Source of the DNA: Erythrobacter sp.
GTDB taxonomy: Bacteria > Pseudomonadota > Alphaproteobacteria > Sphingomonadales > Sphingomonadaceae
NCBI GenBank assembly: GCA_030148605.1
Contig: JASBTD010000047.1
Coordinates: forward strand, 1 to 64,000
Direction: 5' to 3'
DNA length: 64,000 nt
A model generated the notes under the pieces. That model had not been told where the DNA came from and ran no database searches. It saw only the letters and a list, made by a program, of their open reading frames with translations. How positions within the stretch are numbered: the first letter of the stretch is position 1; every line of letters starts with the position of its first letter. Of the stretch, positions 36,888-45,916 are shown in pieces. Made by a program: the position numbers and the translations under genes.

Positions 36888-38141
36888 TCACACCCGCAAA
36901 TATCCGATCACTAGGCTGGCTGTGAGCGCAACCATGCTTGCCGCAAGTGCGATCGCTGCCTGTTTCGCGGCTGTTCGCCCGTAGGTGATCGTCACCCCCA
37001 GCTTCACCGCCATATTGGCAAGGATCGTGCCCGCGATTGCCAGCGCCGCAAGCTCGGGCGCGATTATGCCAGGCTCCAGCCCACCTGCCGTCACAATCGA
37101 CGCGTCGACATCCATGCTGCCCATCAGGAACAGCAACACGGCAATGCCTTGCTCGCCAAAGCTGTCTTGTGCCCAGCGCGCGGCGACCGCTGCAATCGCG
37201 ACAAAGGCGACGAAGCCGAAGGCAGGAAGCAAGGCAATCGGGTTGCCGGGCGGAGCAGGGCCGGTGCTGTGTTCCGACTTGCGATAGAGCCAGTAGCTCA
37301 CAGCAAACCCCACGATCAGTGCCGGCGCAACCAGCACCACGAAGGGCGCCAGCAGCGGCGTCGCGATCAGCGCGACCAGCACGATCACCCGCAAATACAT
37401 CACCGCTGTGGCGAGCGCGATCCCGGCATTTTCCGCTCCGCCGCCCTGGCCCGAACCAAGCCGTTGGGAGAGTGATTGCGTCACCGCAGTCGAGCTGTAA
37501 GCGCCGCCGATGATTGCCGTCGCGATGGTGCCGCGTTTAGCGCCGAAAATCCGGTTGGCGACATAGCCGAGGAAGGAAAAGCCGGTAACGATCACCACCA
37601 CGAACCATAGCGTCTGCGGCTCCCACGCATCGTATGGCCCGAACCGGCCTTCCGGCAGGAAAGGGAACACCGCCAGCGCGATCACGGCATAGCGCGCGAA
37701 GGCCTTTACATCGGCTTCATCAAGCGCGCTGATCAGGCTGTGCAGCTCGGCCCGCAAGGCCAGGATCAGCGTGACCACCGCACCACCGGCCACAGCCAGC
37801 GCGGGCTCTCCGCTGCCACCCAGAAAACCCAGTGCGAGTGTGACGATGGCGGCGATTGGCGAAGTCGCGTCAACCAGCCCGTCTGCCTTCATGGTCTGCC
37901 AATAGCCAAGCCCGATAATTGCAGCCGCGCCGATCACGACAGCGCTGGCGATAATCTGGTATTCCATCGCGCCGAGCAGGCCGGCAAGCCCTGCAACAAA
38001 GCCCAGCAGGCTGAAGGTCCGCACACCCGCGACCCGCATGCCTTCGCGCGCACCGCGCAATTGCCATCCGCGCTCGACACCTACCAAGAGGCCGACCGCA
38101 AGCGCGGATCCAAGCTGCAGGAGAAGGTCGGTCGAGGGCAT
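36888..38141 (-). CDS. MgtC/SapB-type and DUF4010 membrane protein
   Basis: 417 residues with about 11 hydrophobic segments. The N-terminal part has GLLVGVERGWQLR and GVRTFSLLGFVAGL, typical of MgtC/SapB proteins. The C-terminal half has GGAYSSTAVTQSLSQR and LFLMGSMDVDASIVTAGG, typical of DUF4010. MgtC relatives have been tied to growth at low magnesium, but the function of this fused class is not established. It stands alone between the receiver gene and era. Confidence 0.8.
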   Translation of the reverse strand: MPSTDLLLQLGSALAVGLLVGVERGWQLRGAREGMRVAGVRTFSLLGFVAGLAGLLGAMEYQIIASAVVIGAAAIIGLGYWQTMKADGLVDATSPIAAIVTLALGFLGGSGEPALAVAGGAVVTLILALRAELHSLISALDEADVKAFARYAVIALAVFPFLPEGRFGPYDAWEPQTLWFVVVIVTGFSFLGYVANRIFGAKRGTIATAIIGGAYSSTAVTQSLSQRLGSGQGGGAENAGIALATAVMYLRVIVLVALIATPLLAPFVVLVAPALIVGFAVSYWLYRKSEHSTGPAPPGNPIALLPAFGFVAFVAIAAVAARWAQDSFGEQGIAVLLFLMGSMDVDASIVTAGGLEPGIIAPELAALAIAGTILANMAVKLGVTITYGRTAAKQAAIALAASMVALTASLVIGYLRV

Positions 38142-38167
38142 ATGCGAACTATCTCACATGTTTGCCT

Positions 38168-39070
38168 TCACCGCACCCAATCGAGCCCGATTTCTTCGAA
38201 AATTTCCTTGTCCTCGTCCCATTTCTCGCTGACTTTCACGTGCAGGAACAAGTGGACTTTCACGCCCAGCATTTCGGACAGTTCCTTGCGGGCGGCCTCG
38301 CCAATCGCCTTGATCTTGGACCCTCCTTTGCCGAGCACGATGGGGCGCTGTGTCTCGCGCCCGACAACGATCTGCTGGTGGATTTCCACGCTGCCATCCG
38401 GGCGATGTTGATAGCTTTCAGGGCGCACGGCGGAATCATAGGGAAGCTCCTCGTGCAATTGGCGGTATAGCTGTTCGCGAGTGACTTCGGCGGCGAGCAG
38501 GCGCTCGCTTGCGTCAGACACCTGATCTTCGGGATAATGCCATGGTCCTTCGGGCATGAGCGCGGCCAGCGCGGCCTTCATTTCCGGCACGCCGTCGCCC
38601 GTCAGTGCAGAGACGAAGAACACGTCAGCAAAATCGACCTTGGCTGACAATTCCTGCGCCAGCGCCAGCAGTGGTTCCTTTTTCGCCACATCAACCTTGT
38701 TGAGCACCAGTATCTTGCGCTCAGGCCGCTTTTCCAACGCTTCCAGCAGCGGTTCAAGCTCATGCCGGCGCTGCTTGACCGGATCGACCAACAGCAGCAC
38801 CGCATCGGCCGCCTCGGCACCTTCCCATGCTGCGCTCACCATCGCGCGATCGAGCTTGCGGCGCGGCGCGAAAATGCCCGGCGTATCGACCAGGATCATC
38901 TGCACATTATCATGCAGCGCGATACCCAGCATGCGCGCGCGGGTGGTCTGCGCCTTGGGGCTGGTGATCGCGACCTTTTGCCCCACCAGCTGGTTCACCA
39001 GCGTGCTTTTGCCGGCATTGGGCGCGCCGATGACAGCGACGACACCACATCTTTGAGAATCGTCAGACAT
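38168..39070 (-). CDS. era: GTPase Era
   Basis: 300 residues. G1 is GAPNAGKST, G2 lies near TSPKAQTTRARMLG, G3 is DTPGIF and G4 is NKVD. The KH domain with KGGSKIKAIGEAARKEL ends the protein. Era binds 16S rRNA late in 30S assembly. The ATG at 39068-39070 starts MSDDSQRCGVVAV. A longer frame to 39133 exists, but its extra residues (FDRLRMNG) are the translation of a dispersed repeat and should not be annotated. Confidence 0.95.
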   Translation of the reverse strand: MSDDSQRCGVVAVIGAPNAGKSTLVNQLVGQKVAITSPKAQTTRARMLGIALHDNVQMILVDTPGIFAPRRKLDRAMVSAAWEGAEAADAVLLLVDPVKQRRHELEPLLEALEKRPERKILVLNKVDVAKKEPLLALAQELSAKVDFADVFFVSALTGDGVPEMKAALAALMPEGPWHYPEDQVSDASERLLAAEVTREQLYRQLHEELPYDSAVRPESYQHRPDGSVEIHQQIVVGRETQRPIVLGKGGSKIKAIGEAARKELSEMLGVKVHLFLHVKVSEKWDEDKEIFEEIGLDWVR

Positions 39071-39078
39071 AAAATCCC

Positions 39079-39146
39079 CGTTCATCCTGAGCCTGTCGAA
39101 GGATGTGGTTTCTGGTTGCACGTACTTCGACAAGCTCAGTACGAAC
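39079..39146. repeat. dispersed inverted repeat between rnc and era
   Basis: The left arm is CGTTCATCCTGAGCCTGTCG and the right arm is TTCGACAAGCTCAGTACGAAC; they pair to form a long imperfect stem. The same family occurs at 53781-53853, and part of it lies inside mce at 53462-53506. Confidence 0.75.
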
Positions 39147-39166
39147 TGTGTTGATTGATACTCGTG

Positions 39167-39838
39167 TCACGCAAATTGCTCCATAAAGGCGGCGGCGGCG
39201 AGCCGTTCTGCCTCTTGCTTGCTGGTGGCGGTGGCTTCTGCCTCGCCGACATTCTTCACAGTTACGCGCACGGTAAAGCGTGCCGCATGGTCCGGCCCTT
39301 CGCGATTGACCAGCTCGTATTCGGGCGGCTTGCGCTGGTTGCCTGCGGCCCATTCCTGCAGCGCGCTCTTGGGATGTTTCACCTTGCCGACTCCGCCCGC
39401 AAACTCGCGCTCCCACCAGGTCCGGATCAGGTCGCGCGTTGCAGCAAAGCCGAAGTCGAGGAAATGCGCGCCGAGCAGCGCCTCCATCACATCGCCCAGA
39501 ATATTGGTGTTTTCGCGCGCGCCATCATCGCGGGCCTGTTTGCCGAGCAGGATGTGTTCCGGCAGGCCGATCTGCGTGGCGACGCGGGCGCAGGTCTGGC
39601 GGCTGACCAGCGCATTGAGGCGCTGCGACAGCTTGCCTTCAGCCGCTTCGCTGGTTTCGAACAGCCAGTCTGCCATGGCGAGGCCAAGCACGCGGTCGCC
39701 AAGGAACTCGAGCCGCTCGTAATTCACATCGGCCGCCATGCTGCCGTGCGTTAGCGCGGCGAGCCAGCGATGCTCGTCATCCGGTGCAATGCCCAGCGTG
39801 CCGAGCCATTCGCGGGTATCGGGGGCCAGCTCGCTCAC
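39167..39838 (-). CDS. rnc: ribonuclease III
   Basis: 223 residues. The RNase III signature ERLEFLGDRVLGL is followed by a second acidic cluster, GDVMEALLGAHFLD. A C-terminal double-stranded-RNA-binding domain has PKSALQEWA and TSKQEAERLAAAAFM. It processes rRNA precursors and mRNAs. The GTG at 39836-39838 overlaps the lepB stop as GTGA. Upstream open sequence belongs to lepB in another frame. The order lepB-rnc-era is a classic operon. Confidence 0.95.
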   Translation of the reverse strand: MSELAPDTREWLGTLGIAPDDEHRWLAALTHGSMAADVNYERLEFLGDRVLGLAMADWLFETSEAAEGKLSQRLNALVSRQTCARVATQIGLPEHILLGKQARDDGARENTNILGDVMEALLGAHFLDFGFAATRDLIRTWWEREFAGGVGKVKHPKSALQEWAAGNQRKPPEYELVNREGPDHAARFTVRVTVKNVGEAEATATSKQEAERLAAAAFMEQFA

Positions 39839-40662
39839 AGCAGATTTCCCATGCGGCCCCAGCGCGCGGCGGTGAACCATGTCCACGGCTTGATCCATTC
39901 CGCGCTGCCATCGGTCGACCACATGATCACTGTAGCCCGGCCTACCAGCAGCTCTTGCGGAACCAGGCCCACGCCGCCCCCCGGGCGCGCTTCAAAGCGG
40001 CTGTCTTGCGAATTGTCGCGATTGTCACCCATCACGAACAGCCGCCCCTCCGGCACAATAACCGCGCGGCGATTGTCCGCTTGCGTCAGGCCCAGATCGA
40101 TCACCGGATAGCTTTTGCCCGATGGCAGCACCTCCAGCGAGACATTGTAAGCGCAGGCGCGCCCTTCGTGGCTGTCAATCAGGCGCGCCTTGCTGTGGCA
40201 CGGCGTGTTGGGCGAAGGCGGGATCAGGGCAGGCGGTGCAGCGCGATATTCCAGCTCGCGCCCGTTCAATACCACGCGGCCGCCGCGCACTTCGATTGTG
40301 TCTCCCGGCAGGCCGATGACGCGCTTGATATAGTCCGTGCCATCGACCGGATGCTTGAAGATCACCACATCGCCGCGTTCTGGCTGGCCAGCGAGGACAC
40401 GCCCCGGGATCAGCGGCAATTCGAACGGCAGCGAGTATTTGGAGAAGCCATAGGGCCATTTGGCGGCGAGCAGGTAATCGCCATTCCACAGCCGCGGCAG
40501 CATGCTTTCCGACGGAATCGAGAACGGCGAGAACACAAAACTGCGGAACACCAGCACCACCAGCGCCAGCTTCAGCACGAAACCGGCAAAGCTGCCCCAG
40601 CTTTCGCCTTCGCTATCCACCTCTGCCGGCAGCGCATTCGTATCTACGGGGTTCCCATCCAT
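39835..40662 (-). CDS. lepB: signal peptidase I
   Basis: 275 residues. One N-terminal membrane helix lies at about 25-45. The catalytic Ser53 is in IPSESMLP, and the general base Lys113 is in DYIKRVIG. The C-terminal boxes GDTIEVRGG and VMGDNRDNSQDSR are complete. It cleaves signal peptides at the periplasmic face of the inner membrane. It is the first gene of lepB-rnc-era and is divergent from pgi. Confidence 0.95.
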   Translation of the reverse strand: MDGNPVDTNALPAEVDSEGESWGSFAGFVLKLALVVLVFRSFVFSPFSIPSESMLPRLWNGDYLLAAKWPYGFSKYSLPFELPLIPGRVLAGQPERGDVVIFKHPVDGTDYIKRVIGLPGDTIEVRGGRVVLNGRELEYRAAPPALIPPSPNTPCHSKARLIDSHEGRACAYNVSLEVLPSGKSYPVIDLGLTQADNRRAVIVPEGRLFVMGDNRDNSQDSRFEARPGGGVGLVPQELLVGRATVIMWSTDGSAEWIKPWTWFTAARWGRMGNLL

Positions 40663-40711
40663 TGCTCACGTCCCTAATCCCGCGAAACGAAGTTGTGAAA
40701 GGCTTTTCGTA

Positions 40712-42253
40712 ATGTCTGACAAGATTGCCGATGCGTGGAACCACCTGAATTCGCTGCCTCAGCGCAGCCTGGCAGAGCTGTTTGCCAGCGATGACGCGCG
40801 GGTCGAGAGCTTGGCCGGGCGGATCGAATGGCCGGCGGAAGGCGGATCGAGCGGGATCCTGTTTGACTGGTCGAAAACGCATCTTGATGGCGATCTGGTC
40901 GCGGGATTCGAAGCCTTGGCAGAAGCTTGCGGCTTCGCTGAAGCGCGCGCGAAATTGCTGGGCGGCGAAGTCGTGAATGTGACGGAAGGCCGCGCCGCCA
41001 CGCACAGCGCCATGCGCGGTGTCGGGTCAGACGCTGATGTCGAAGAAGGCGAAGCGCTGCTCGCACGGATGGGCATGCTGGTGGAGGCGATCCACGGCGG
41101 AGCTTTCGGCGAAGTCAATCACCTCATTCATATCGGCATTGGCGGCAGCGCGCTGGGCCCGGCACTGGCGGTTGACGCGCTGACCCGCGATCTGTCGCTG
41201 GTGGATGTGCATGTCGTTTCGAACATAGATGGCGTGGCGCTGGAGGCGGCGTTTGAGGCCTGCGATCCCGCGACGACGATGATCGCGGTCGCCTCGAAAA
41301 CTTTCACTACGATCGAAACCATGACCAACGCAAACTCGGCGTTGAAGTGGCTGAGCGAGAATGGCGTCTCCGATTCCTCGGGCCGCGTGGTGGCGCTCAC
41401 AGCTTCGCCAGAAAAAGCGGTCGAATGGGGTGTCGACGAAACCCGTGTGCTGCCGTTCCCCGAAAGCGTGGGCGGGCGCTATTCGCTGTGGTCTTCGATC
41501 GGTTTTCCGGTCGCGCTGGCGGTGGGGATGGAGGATTTCGCCGCCATGCTATCGGGTGCGCATGCGGTGGACGCGCATTTCCGCGACAATGATGGCGCAG
41601 CCAACCTGTGCCTGCGCGCCGCCTTTGCTGACCAGTATTACACGCGGCTGCGCGGGTGCCAGACGCGCGCGTGCTTTGCCTATGACGAGCGGCTGGGTCT
41701 GCTGCCAGACTATCTTCAGCAGCTGGAGATGGAGAGCAATGGCAAGCGGGTGAAGGCGGATGGCTCGCCGGTCGGCGGGCCGACTGCGCCGATCACCTGG
41801 GGCGGGGTGGGCACCGATGCGCAGCACGCGGTGTTCCAGCTGCTGCACCAGGGCACGCATCTGGTGCCGGTGGACTTCATCGCCAGCATTGCGCCGGGCG
41901 ATGCGCTCGATCCCGCACATCACGCGATCCTGCTGACGAATTGCTTCGCGCAAGGTGCCGCGCTGATGGCGGGTGGCAATATGGCAGCAGACGGGAAAGA
42001 TCCCGCGCGCGCTTTCCCGGGGGATCGCCCGTCAGCGACCCTGCTGTGCGATGACCTCGACGCGGCGACGCTAGGCGCGCTGATCGCCTTTCACGAACAC
42101 CGCGTGTTTGCGAATGCCGTGCTGATGCAGATCAACCCGTTCGACCAGTTCGGCGTCGAGCTGGGCAAGAAAATGGCGAAAGATATCGAGGCCGGCGGCG
42201 GCACTTTCGACGCGAGCACGCAGGCGCTGCTGAAGAAGGCGGGGTTGGGGTAG
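40712..42253 (+). CDS. pgi: glucose-6-phosphate isomerase
   Basis: 513 residues. HIGIGGSALGPALAVDAL, the signature GGRYSLWSSIGFPVAL and the C-terminal NPFDQFGVELGKKMA mark Pgi. It interconverts glucose-6-phosphate and fructose-6-phosphate. The ATG at 40712 starts MSDKIADAWNHL; the frame is open for 70 codons upstream, but that overlaps lepB antisense and is not family sequence. The glucose-6-phosphate pool also feeds OtsA elsewhere in the window. Confidence 0.95.
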   Translation: MSDKIADAWNHLNSLPQRSLAELFASDDARVESLAGRIEWPAEGGSSGILFDWSKTHLDGDLVAGFEALAEACGFAEARAKLLGGEVVNVTEGRAATHSAMRGVGSDADVEEGEALLARMGMLVEAIHGGAFGEVNHLIHIGIGGSALGPALAVDALTRDLSLVDVHVVSNIDGVALEAAFEACDPATTMIAVASKTFTTIETMTNANSALKWLSENGVSDSSGRVVALTASPEKAVEWGVDETRVLPFPESVGGRYSLWSSIGFPVALAVGMEDFAAMLSGAHAVDAHFRDNDGAANLCLRAAFADQYYTRLRGCQTRACFAYDERLGLLPDYLQQLEMESNGKRVKADGSPVGGPTAPITWGGVGTDAQHAVFQLLHQGTHLVPVDFIASIAPGDALDPAHHAILLTNCFAQGAALMAGGNMAADGKDPARAFPGDRPSATLLCDDLDAATLGALIAFHEHRVFANAVLMQINPFDQFGVELGKKMAKDIEAGGGTFDASTQALLKKAGLG

Positions 42254-42413
42254 GTCTGCTTACGACCCAATTGCGGACTTTGACGCACTCACTGAGATCA
42301 GGCGGTATGGAGCCACTCGCAATCGACCAATAGAGGCATTCTCAAGTCGAATGGCCACAAGCCTTTAGGCCGTCTTAACCTGTTAAAGGTCGAATGATGC
42401 ATGGAGATTGCCC

Positions 42414-42899
42414 ATGCTTCCCAAGATCGCCCAGATTTCTTCGCCATCAGATTCTGCCGAAAGGCGCGGTGCTGAACGACGCGTCATAAGCTTTGGATTC
42501 AATGCCTACGACAGTCAAAGCAATGCGCGCATTGTCATTCTGAACCTGTCCCGAACAGGTATGCTCCTGCAAACAGTCGCGCAACTTGAAGTCGGCGAGA
42601 AGGTTCAGATCGATATTCCCGAAGCGGGCTTGGTCGAAGCCAAGATCATGAGACGGAATGGCGATCAATTCGGCGCCATGTTCGACAGTCCTATCACCCA
42701 GGCTGCATTGAGTGCAGTGCTATTGGCATCTCCTGCAACTCCGCCGAGTTTAGACGAGGAAGAGATCAAAACCGTTCGTCGGAGTTATCCCGGCTACGAC
42801 CCTGTCCCGGAATGGCTGATGTGGAGTGTCTTGACTGTCACGACCCTGGTAACGATGCTCTTCCTTTACGCGCTCGCCTTTTTGCCAATTATCGGTTGA
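42414..42899 (+). CDS. PilZ-domain protein with a C-terminal membrane helix
   Basis: 161 residues. RRGAERR followed by LNLSRTGM provides the RxxxR and xSxxG parts of a c-di-GMP-binding PilZ domain (about 20-105). A single membrane helix lies near the C-terminus (WSVLTVTTLVTMLFLYALAF). This tail-anchored layout suggests it reports c-di-GMP at the inner membrane. The ATG at 42414 has GGAG upstream. It is not visibly linked to its neighbours. Confidence 0.8.
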   Translation: MLPKIAQISSPSDSAERRGAERRVISFGFNAYDSQSNARIVILNLSRTGMLLQTVAQLEVGEKVQIDIPEAGLVEAKIMRRNGDQFGAMFDSPITQAALSAVLLASPATPPSLDEEEIKTVRRSYPGYDPVPEWLMWSVLTVTTLVTMLFLYALAFLPIIG

Positions 42900-43011
42900 G
42901 ATATTGGAAGCTTCGCGTTGAGCGTTGTTCCGCTTTCCACCCACTTTCGCACCTAGGGCGCACCAGGTTTATGCATTTGTGTAACGCTGCCTTCGCGCTT
43001 ACACGGACCTG

Positions 43012-43485
43012 ATGACCTTCCCCATCATCTTCGCAGTCGCATGGGCGCTGATCCTCGCGGTTGGCGGCGGGCTGCTGACCACCATCGGCACATGGTACTA
43101 CGAGCTGAAAAAGCCGACGTGGCAGCCGCCCGATTGGTTGTTCGGCCCCGCGTGGACAGTGATTCTGGGACTTGCGGCTTATGCGTTCTGGCTGAGCTGG
43201 GATGCGGCGGCGGCGCGGGGCGAGGCAAACTTCCTCATCGCGCTCTATGTGATCAACGGCCTCTTCCATTTTGCATGGTCGCCGCTGTTCTTCACCGCCA
43301 AACGGCCCGATTGGGCGCTCGCTGAAGTGCCGTTCCTGTGGGGCAGCGTGCTCGCGCTGACGATATTCCTGCGCGAATATTCGGTGCTCGCGAGCTGGTT
43401 GATCGTGCCGTATCTGGTGTGGGTAAGCTTCGCGGCGTGTCTCAACTGGAAAATTGTGCAGCTCAACAAGCCTTTTGGTCGCTGA
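43012..43485 (+). CDS. tspO: TspO/MBR family protein
   Basis: 157 residues, five membrane segments. LKKPTWQPPDWLFGPAWTV is the conserved loop of TspO, followed by ALYVINGLFHFAWSPLFF. In alphaproteobacteria, TspO binds tetrapyrroles and modulates their use in response to oxygen. The ATG at 43012 is supported by the family N-terminus. No pigment genes except hemA lie in this window. Confidence 0.9.
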   Translation: MTFPIIFAVAWALILAVGGGLLTTIGTWYYELKKPTWQPPDWLFGPAWTVILGLAAYAFWLSWDAAAARGEANFLIALYVINGLFHFAWSPLFFTAKRPDWALAEVPFLWGSVLALTIFLREYSVLASWLIVPYLVWVSFAACLNWKIVQLNKPFGR

Positions 43486-43495
43486 GCTGCACGTA

Positions 43496-43705
43496 TCACA
43501 TGCTGCCAATCACCTCGTTCTGGTCGAAGACTTCTTCGACCGTGCGGTCAAAGACATGCGCAATCCGGAAAGCGAGTGGGAGGGAGGGGTCAAACTTCCC
43601 GTTCTCGACCGAGTTGATGGAGTTACGGGAAACTCCGACCATTTCGGCAAGATCAGCCTGACTCCAACGCTTCTCGGCGCGCAGCATGCGAATTTTGTTC
43701 TTCAT
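43496..43705 (-). CDS. XRE-family helix-turn-helix regulator
   Basis: 69 residues. MKNKIRMLRAEKRWSQADLA, then VSRNSINSVENGKFDPSLPL, is a compact Cro/C1-type domain with nothing else. Similar small regulators are often paired with a gene for a multi-pass membrane protein, as here: the pair is separated by 19 bases on the same strand. It probably represses its own operon. The ATG at 43703-43705 was chosen; upstream codons overlap the neighbour. Confidence 0.88.
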   Translation of the reverse strand: MKNKIRMLRAEKRWSQADLAEMVGVSRNSINSVENGKFDPSLPLAFRIAHVFDRTVEEVFDQNEVIGSM

Positions 43706-43724
43706 GGTTCTGCTCCGCGATGTT

Positions 43725-44165
43725 TCAACGCTTGTTCCAAAGCCAGATGCGCGTGAGCACAAATTTTGACGCCAGCAGCACGACCAATGCTGATAGCAAT
43801 CCGCTGATAAAGATCAGCACAGTCCCGGGGATCGGACCATTTCGCGCCCCTGCAACGGCTCCGAAGATACTGTCGATTCCATCCTGCAGCGGGCCGAAGA
43901 AGCACAGCATCAACATGAAGCTGACCACCGCGGTGATACTCCAGCGCGAGCCGAAATTGACGGCCGCGAGTTCAACCTCGTCCATTCTCTTGTTCTCTCG
44001 CCGTACCCCGATTGCGGTTATCAGGACTGTGAGGACGATCAGAATAGCTGCCGTCACGACGGACGGCAGGTCGGGACGGTTGATCAGGATTGCCCCGAAG
44101 GCGAGAAGCAAGGCGACCAGCGCAATATCGAATGCCGGCCTTGAGTCCGTGAGTTTCGTCAACAT
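43725..44165 (-). CDS. four-helix membrane protein paired with the XRE regulator
   Basis: About 146 residues with four hydrophobic segments in two pairs (FDIALVALLLAFGAILI and VVTAAILIVLTVLITAIG; then VVSFMLMLCFFGPL and PGTVLIFISGLLSALVVLLA). A charged loop, RRENKRMDEVELAA, lies between the pairs. It resembles the DUF2178-like proteins found beside XRE regulators, but I cannot name it firmly. The start at 44163-44165 gives MLTKLTDSRPAFD. Confidence 0.7.
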   Translation of the reverse strand: MLTKLTDSRPAFDIALVALLLAFGAILINRPDLPSVVTAAILIVLTVLITAIGVRRENKRMDEVELAAVNFGSRWSITAVVSFMLMLCFFGPLQDGIDSIFGAVAGARNGPIPGTVLIFISGLLSALVVLLASKFVLTRIWLWNKR

Positions 44166-44497
44166 AAATTTCGTTCCACAAATTGCTTGTCCTGCGGTGA
44201 CAATTAAACTTGTCATTTAGAAAAGTAAACTGTGAAAAATGAAAAGTGGAATTTCCCTCATTTATGTTGCGCTGCAGCGAATTCCTTTGACTTTTCCGGT
44301 GTTCGGCCCCACATGCCCGCTCAACGAGGCGCCAGAGCCAGCGTGAAGCAGCGGAACTATTGAAAACATCCGCTCCGGCCGCACCTCGGTTTTCCCCAAG
44401 GACTTCCCTTTTCACGCGGGTCGTTTGAGACACCCGCGCCGCGCGATGATTCCGCCCGGAATCCATCTGCGCGCCGCAAATATTGCGAGTACTACAT
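44166..44497. promoter_or_regulatory. divergent intergenic region between the XRE/membrane pair and the helicase gene
   Basis: 332 bases without a gene. The left part is AT-rich and holds two copies of GAAAAGT about 18 bases apart near 44220-44246, possible operator half-sites for the XRE regulator. The rest is the leader of the helicase gene; long untranslated leaders are common for cold-responsive helicases. No clear hairpin was found. Confidence 0.3.
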
Positions 44498-45907
44498 ATG
44501 AAATTCGAACAACTCGGGCTGTCACAGCCCGTTCTCCAGGCCCTCGACATGAAGGGCTATGACACGCCAACCCCGATTCAGGCGCAGGCGATCCCGCCCG
44601 TGCTGGAAGGGCGCGACCTTTTGGGTATCGCGCAGACCGGTACCGGCAAGACAGCGGCTTTCATGCTGCCCAGCATCGACCGGCTGCGCGAAGCCGACAA
44701 CCGCATCCCGTTCAAAAGCTGCCGCATGCTGGTGCTTGCGCCCACGCGCGAGCTCGCCGGGCAGATCGCGCAAAGCGCCAAGGATTATGGCGCGATGGCG
44801 GGCCTCAAAGTTCAGAGCATCGTTGGTGGCACATCGGTCAACAAGGATCGTAACAAGCTGCACCGCGGCACCGATATCCTTGTAGCGACACCGGGCCGCT
44901 TGCTCGACCTCGTCGATCAGAAGGCGTTCAACCTTTCCGGCGTTGAAATCCTCGTGCTCGATGAAGCTGACCAGATGCTCGATTTGGGCTTTATCCACGC
45001 GCTGCGCCGCATTCACCAGCTTGCCCCGGCAGAGCGGCAGACGCTGTTCTTCAGCGCAACCATGCCCAAGGCGATCAAGGAACTGGTCGGCCAATACTGC
45101 AACAATCCGGCGCAGGTTTCCGTAACGCCGGCGGCGACAACTGCCGAGCGCGTGGACCAGTATCTGTTCATGGTGCAGCAGGACGAGAAGCAGACCCTGC
45201 TCGAAATGATGCTGCAGGAGCGCCATCCGGTGCCCGGCAAATTCGAACGCGTGCTGATCTTCACGCGTACGAAGCATGGTGCAGACCGTGTGGTGAAGCG
45301 ACTCACGCAGATCGGCATCCCGGCCAATGCGATTCATGGCAACAAGAGCCAGCCGCAGCGCGAACGCGCATTGTCGGAATTCAAGTCTGCGCGCACACCG
45401 ATCCTTGTCGCCACCGATGTGGCAGCACGCGGGATCGATATTCCGGGCGTGAGCCATGTGATCAACTACGAACTGCCCAATGTGCCCGAGCAATATGTCC
45501 ACCGCATCGGCCGCACCGCGCGTGCGGGCAAGGACGGGATCGCGATTGCTTTCTGCGCCGAGGATGAGCGCGATTATCTGAAGGATATCCGCAAGAACAC
45601 CGATGCGGAGTTCGAACGCCTGCCTTTGCCGGACAACTTCCGTGCTGTGGTCGAAGGTGTTGGCCCGACCAAGCGTGCCGCGCCGGGCCAGCGCACGCGC
45701 GTGAAGCCCAAGCCCAAGGGCGGTGCGCGTGGAGCGGCACCACGGGGCGATGGCCCAGCCAGCCCTCAAGGCAAGCCAAAGCCAAAGCATCCTGCGCGCA
45801 AGGGCAAGCCCAGCCGCCCAGGCGGCTTTCGCGGCAAGCCAGGCGGTGGAAACCGCAGGCGTCGTGGTGGCGGTGGTGGGCGCGGCCCGCGCGCAGCGCA
45901 GGGCTAA
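44498..45907 (+). CDS. DEAD-box RNA helicase (RhlE type)
   Basis: 469 residues. The Q motif is near TPTPIQAQAIP, motif I is AQTGTGKT, motif II is LDEADQM, motif III is FFSATMP, and motif VI is HRIGRTARAG. From about 395 the chain is basic and Gly/Arg/Pro-rich, a disordered RNA-binding tail. It unwinds RNA in ribosome assembly or mRNA decay. The ATG at 44498 starts MKFEQLGLS, as in the family. Confidence 0.93.
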   Translation: MKFEQLGLSQPVLQALDMKGYDTPTPIQAQAIPPVLEGRDLLGIAQTGTGKTAAFMLPSIDRLREADNRIPFKSCRMLVLAPTRELAGQIAQSAKDYGAMAGLKVQSIVGGTSVNKDRNKLHRGTDILVATPGRLLDLVDQKAFNLSGVEILVLDEADQMLDLGFIHALRRIHQLAPAERQTLFFSATMPKAIKELVGQYCNNPAQVSVTPAATTAERVDQYLFMVQQDEKQTLLEMMLQERHPVPGKFERVLIFTRTKHGADRVVKRLTQIGIPANAIHGNKSQPQRERALSEFKSARTPILVATDVAARGIDIPGVSHVINYELPNVPEQYVHRIGRTARAGKDGIAIAFCAEDERDYLKDIRKNTDAEFERLPLPDNFRAVVEGVGPTKRAAPGQRTRVKPKPKGGARGAAPRGDGPASPQGKPKPKHPARKGKPSRPGGFRGKPGGGNRRRRGGGGGRGPRAAQG

Positions 45908-45916
45908 GCCCGCAGG

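Noticed and set aside
39071-39133. N-terminal extension of Era by 21 residues
   Set aside because: The extra residues translate the dispersed repeat at 39079-39146, and Era homologues start at MSDDSQ or its equivalent.
40502-40711. 70-codon N-terminal extension of Pgi
   Set aside because: It overlaps the 5' half of lepB on the opposite strand, and the encoded residues are low-complexity.
44522-45790. Long minus-strand open frame of about 422 codons opposite the DEAD-box helicase
   Set aside because: All helicase motifs are on the plus strand, and the antisense translation is a typical codon-position artefact.
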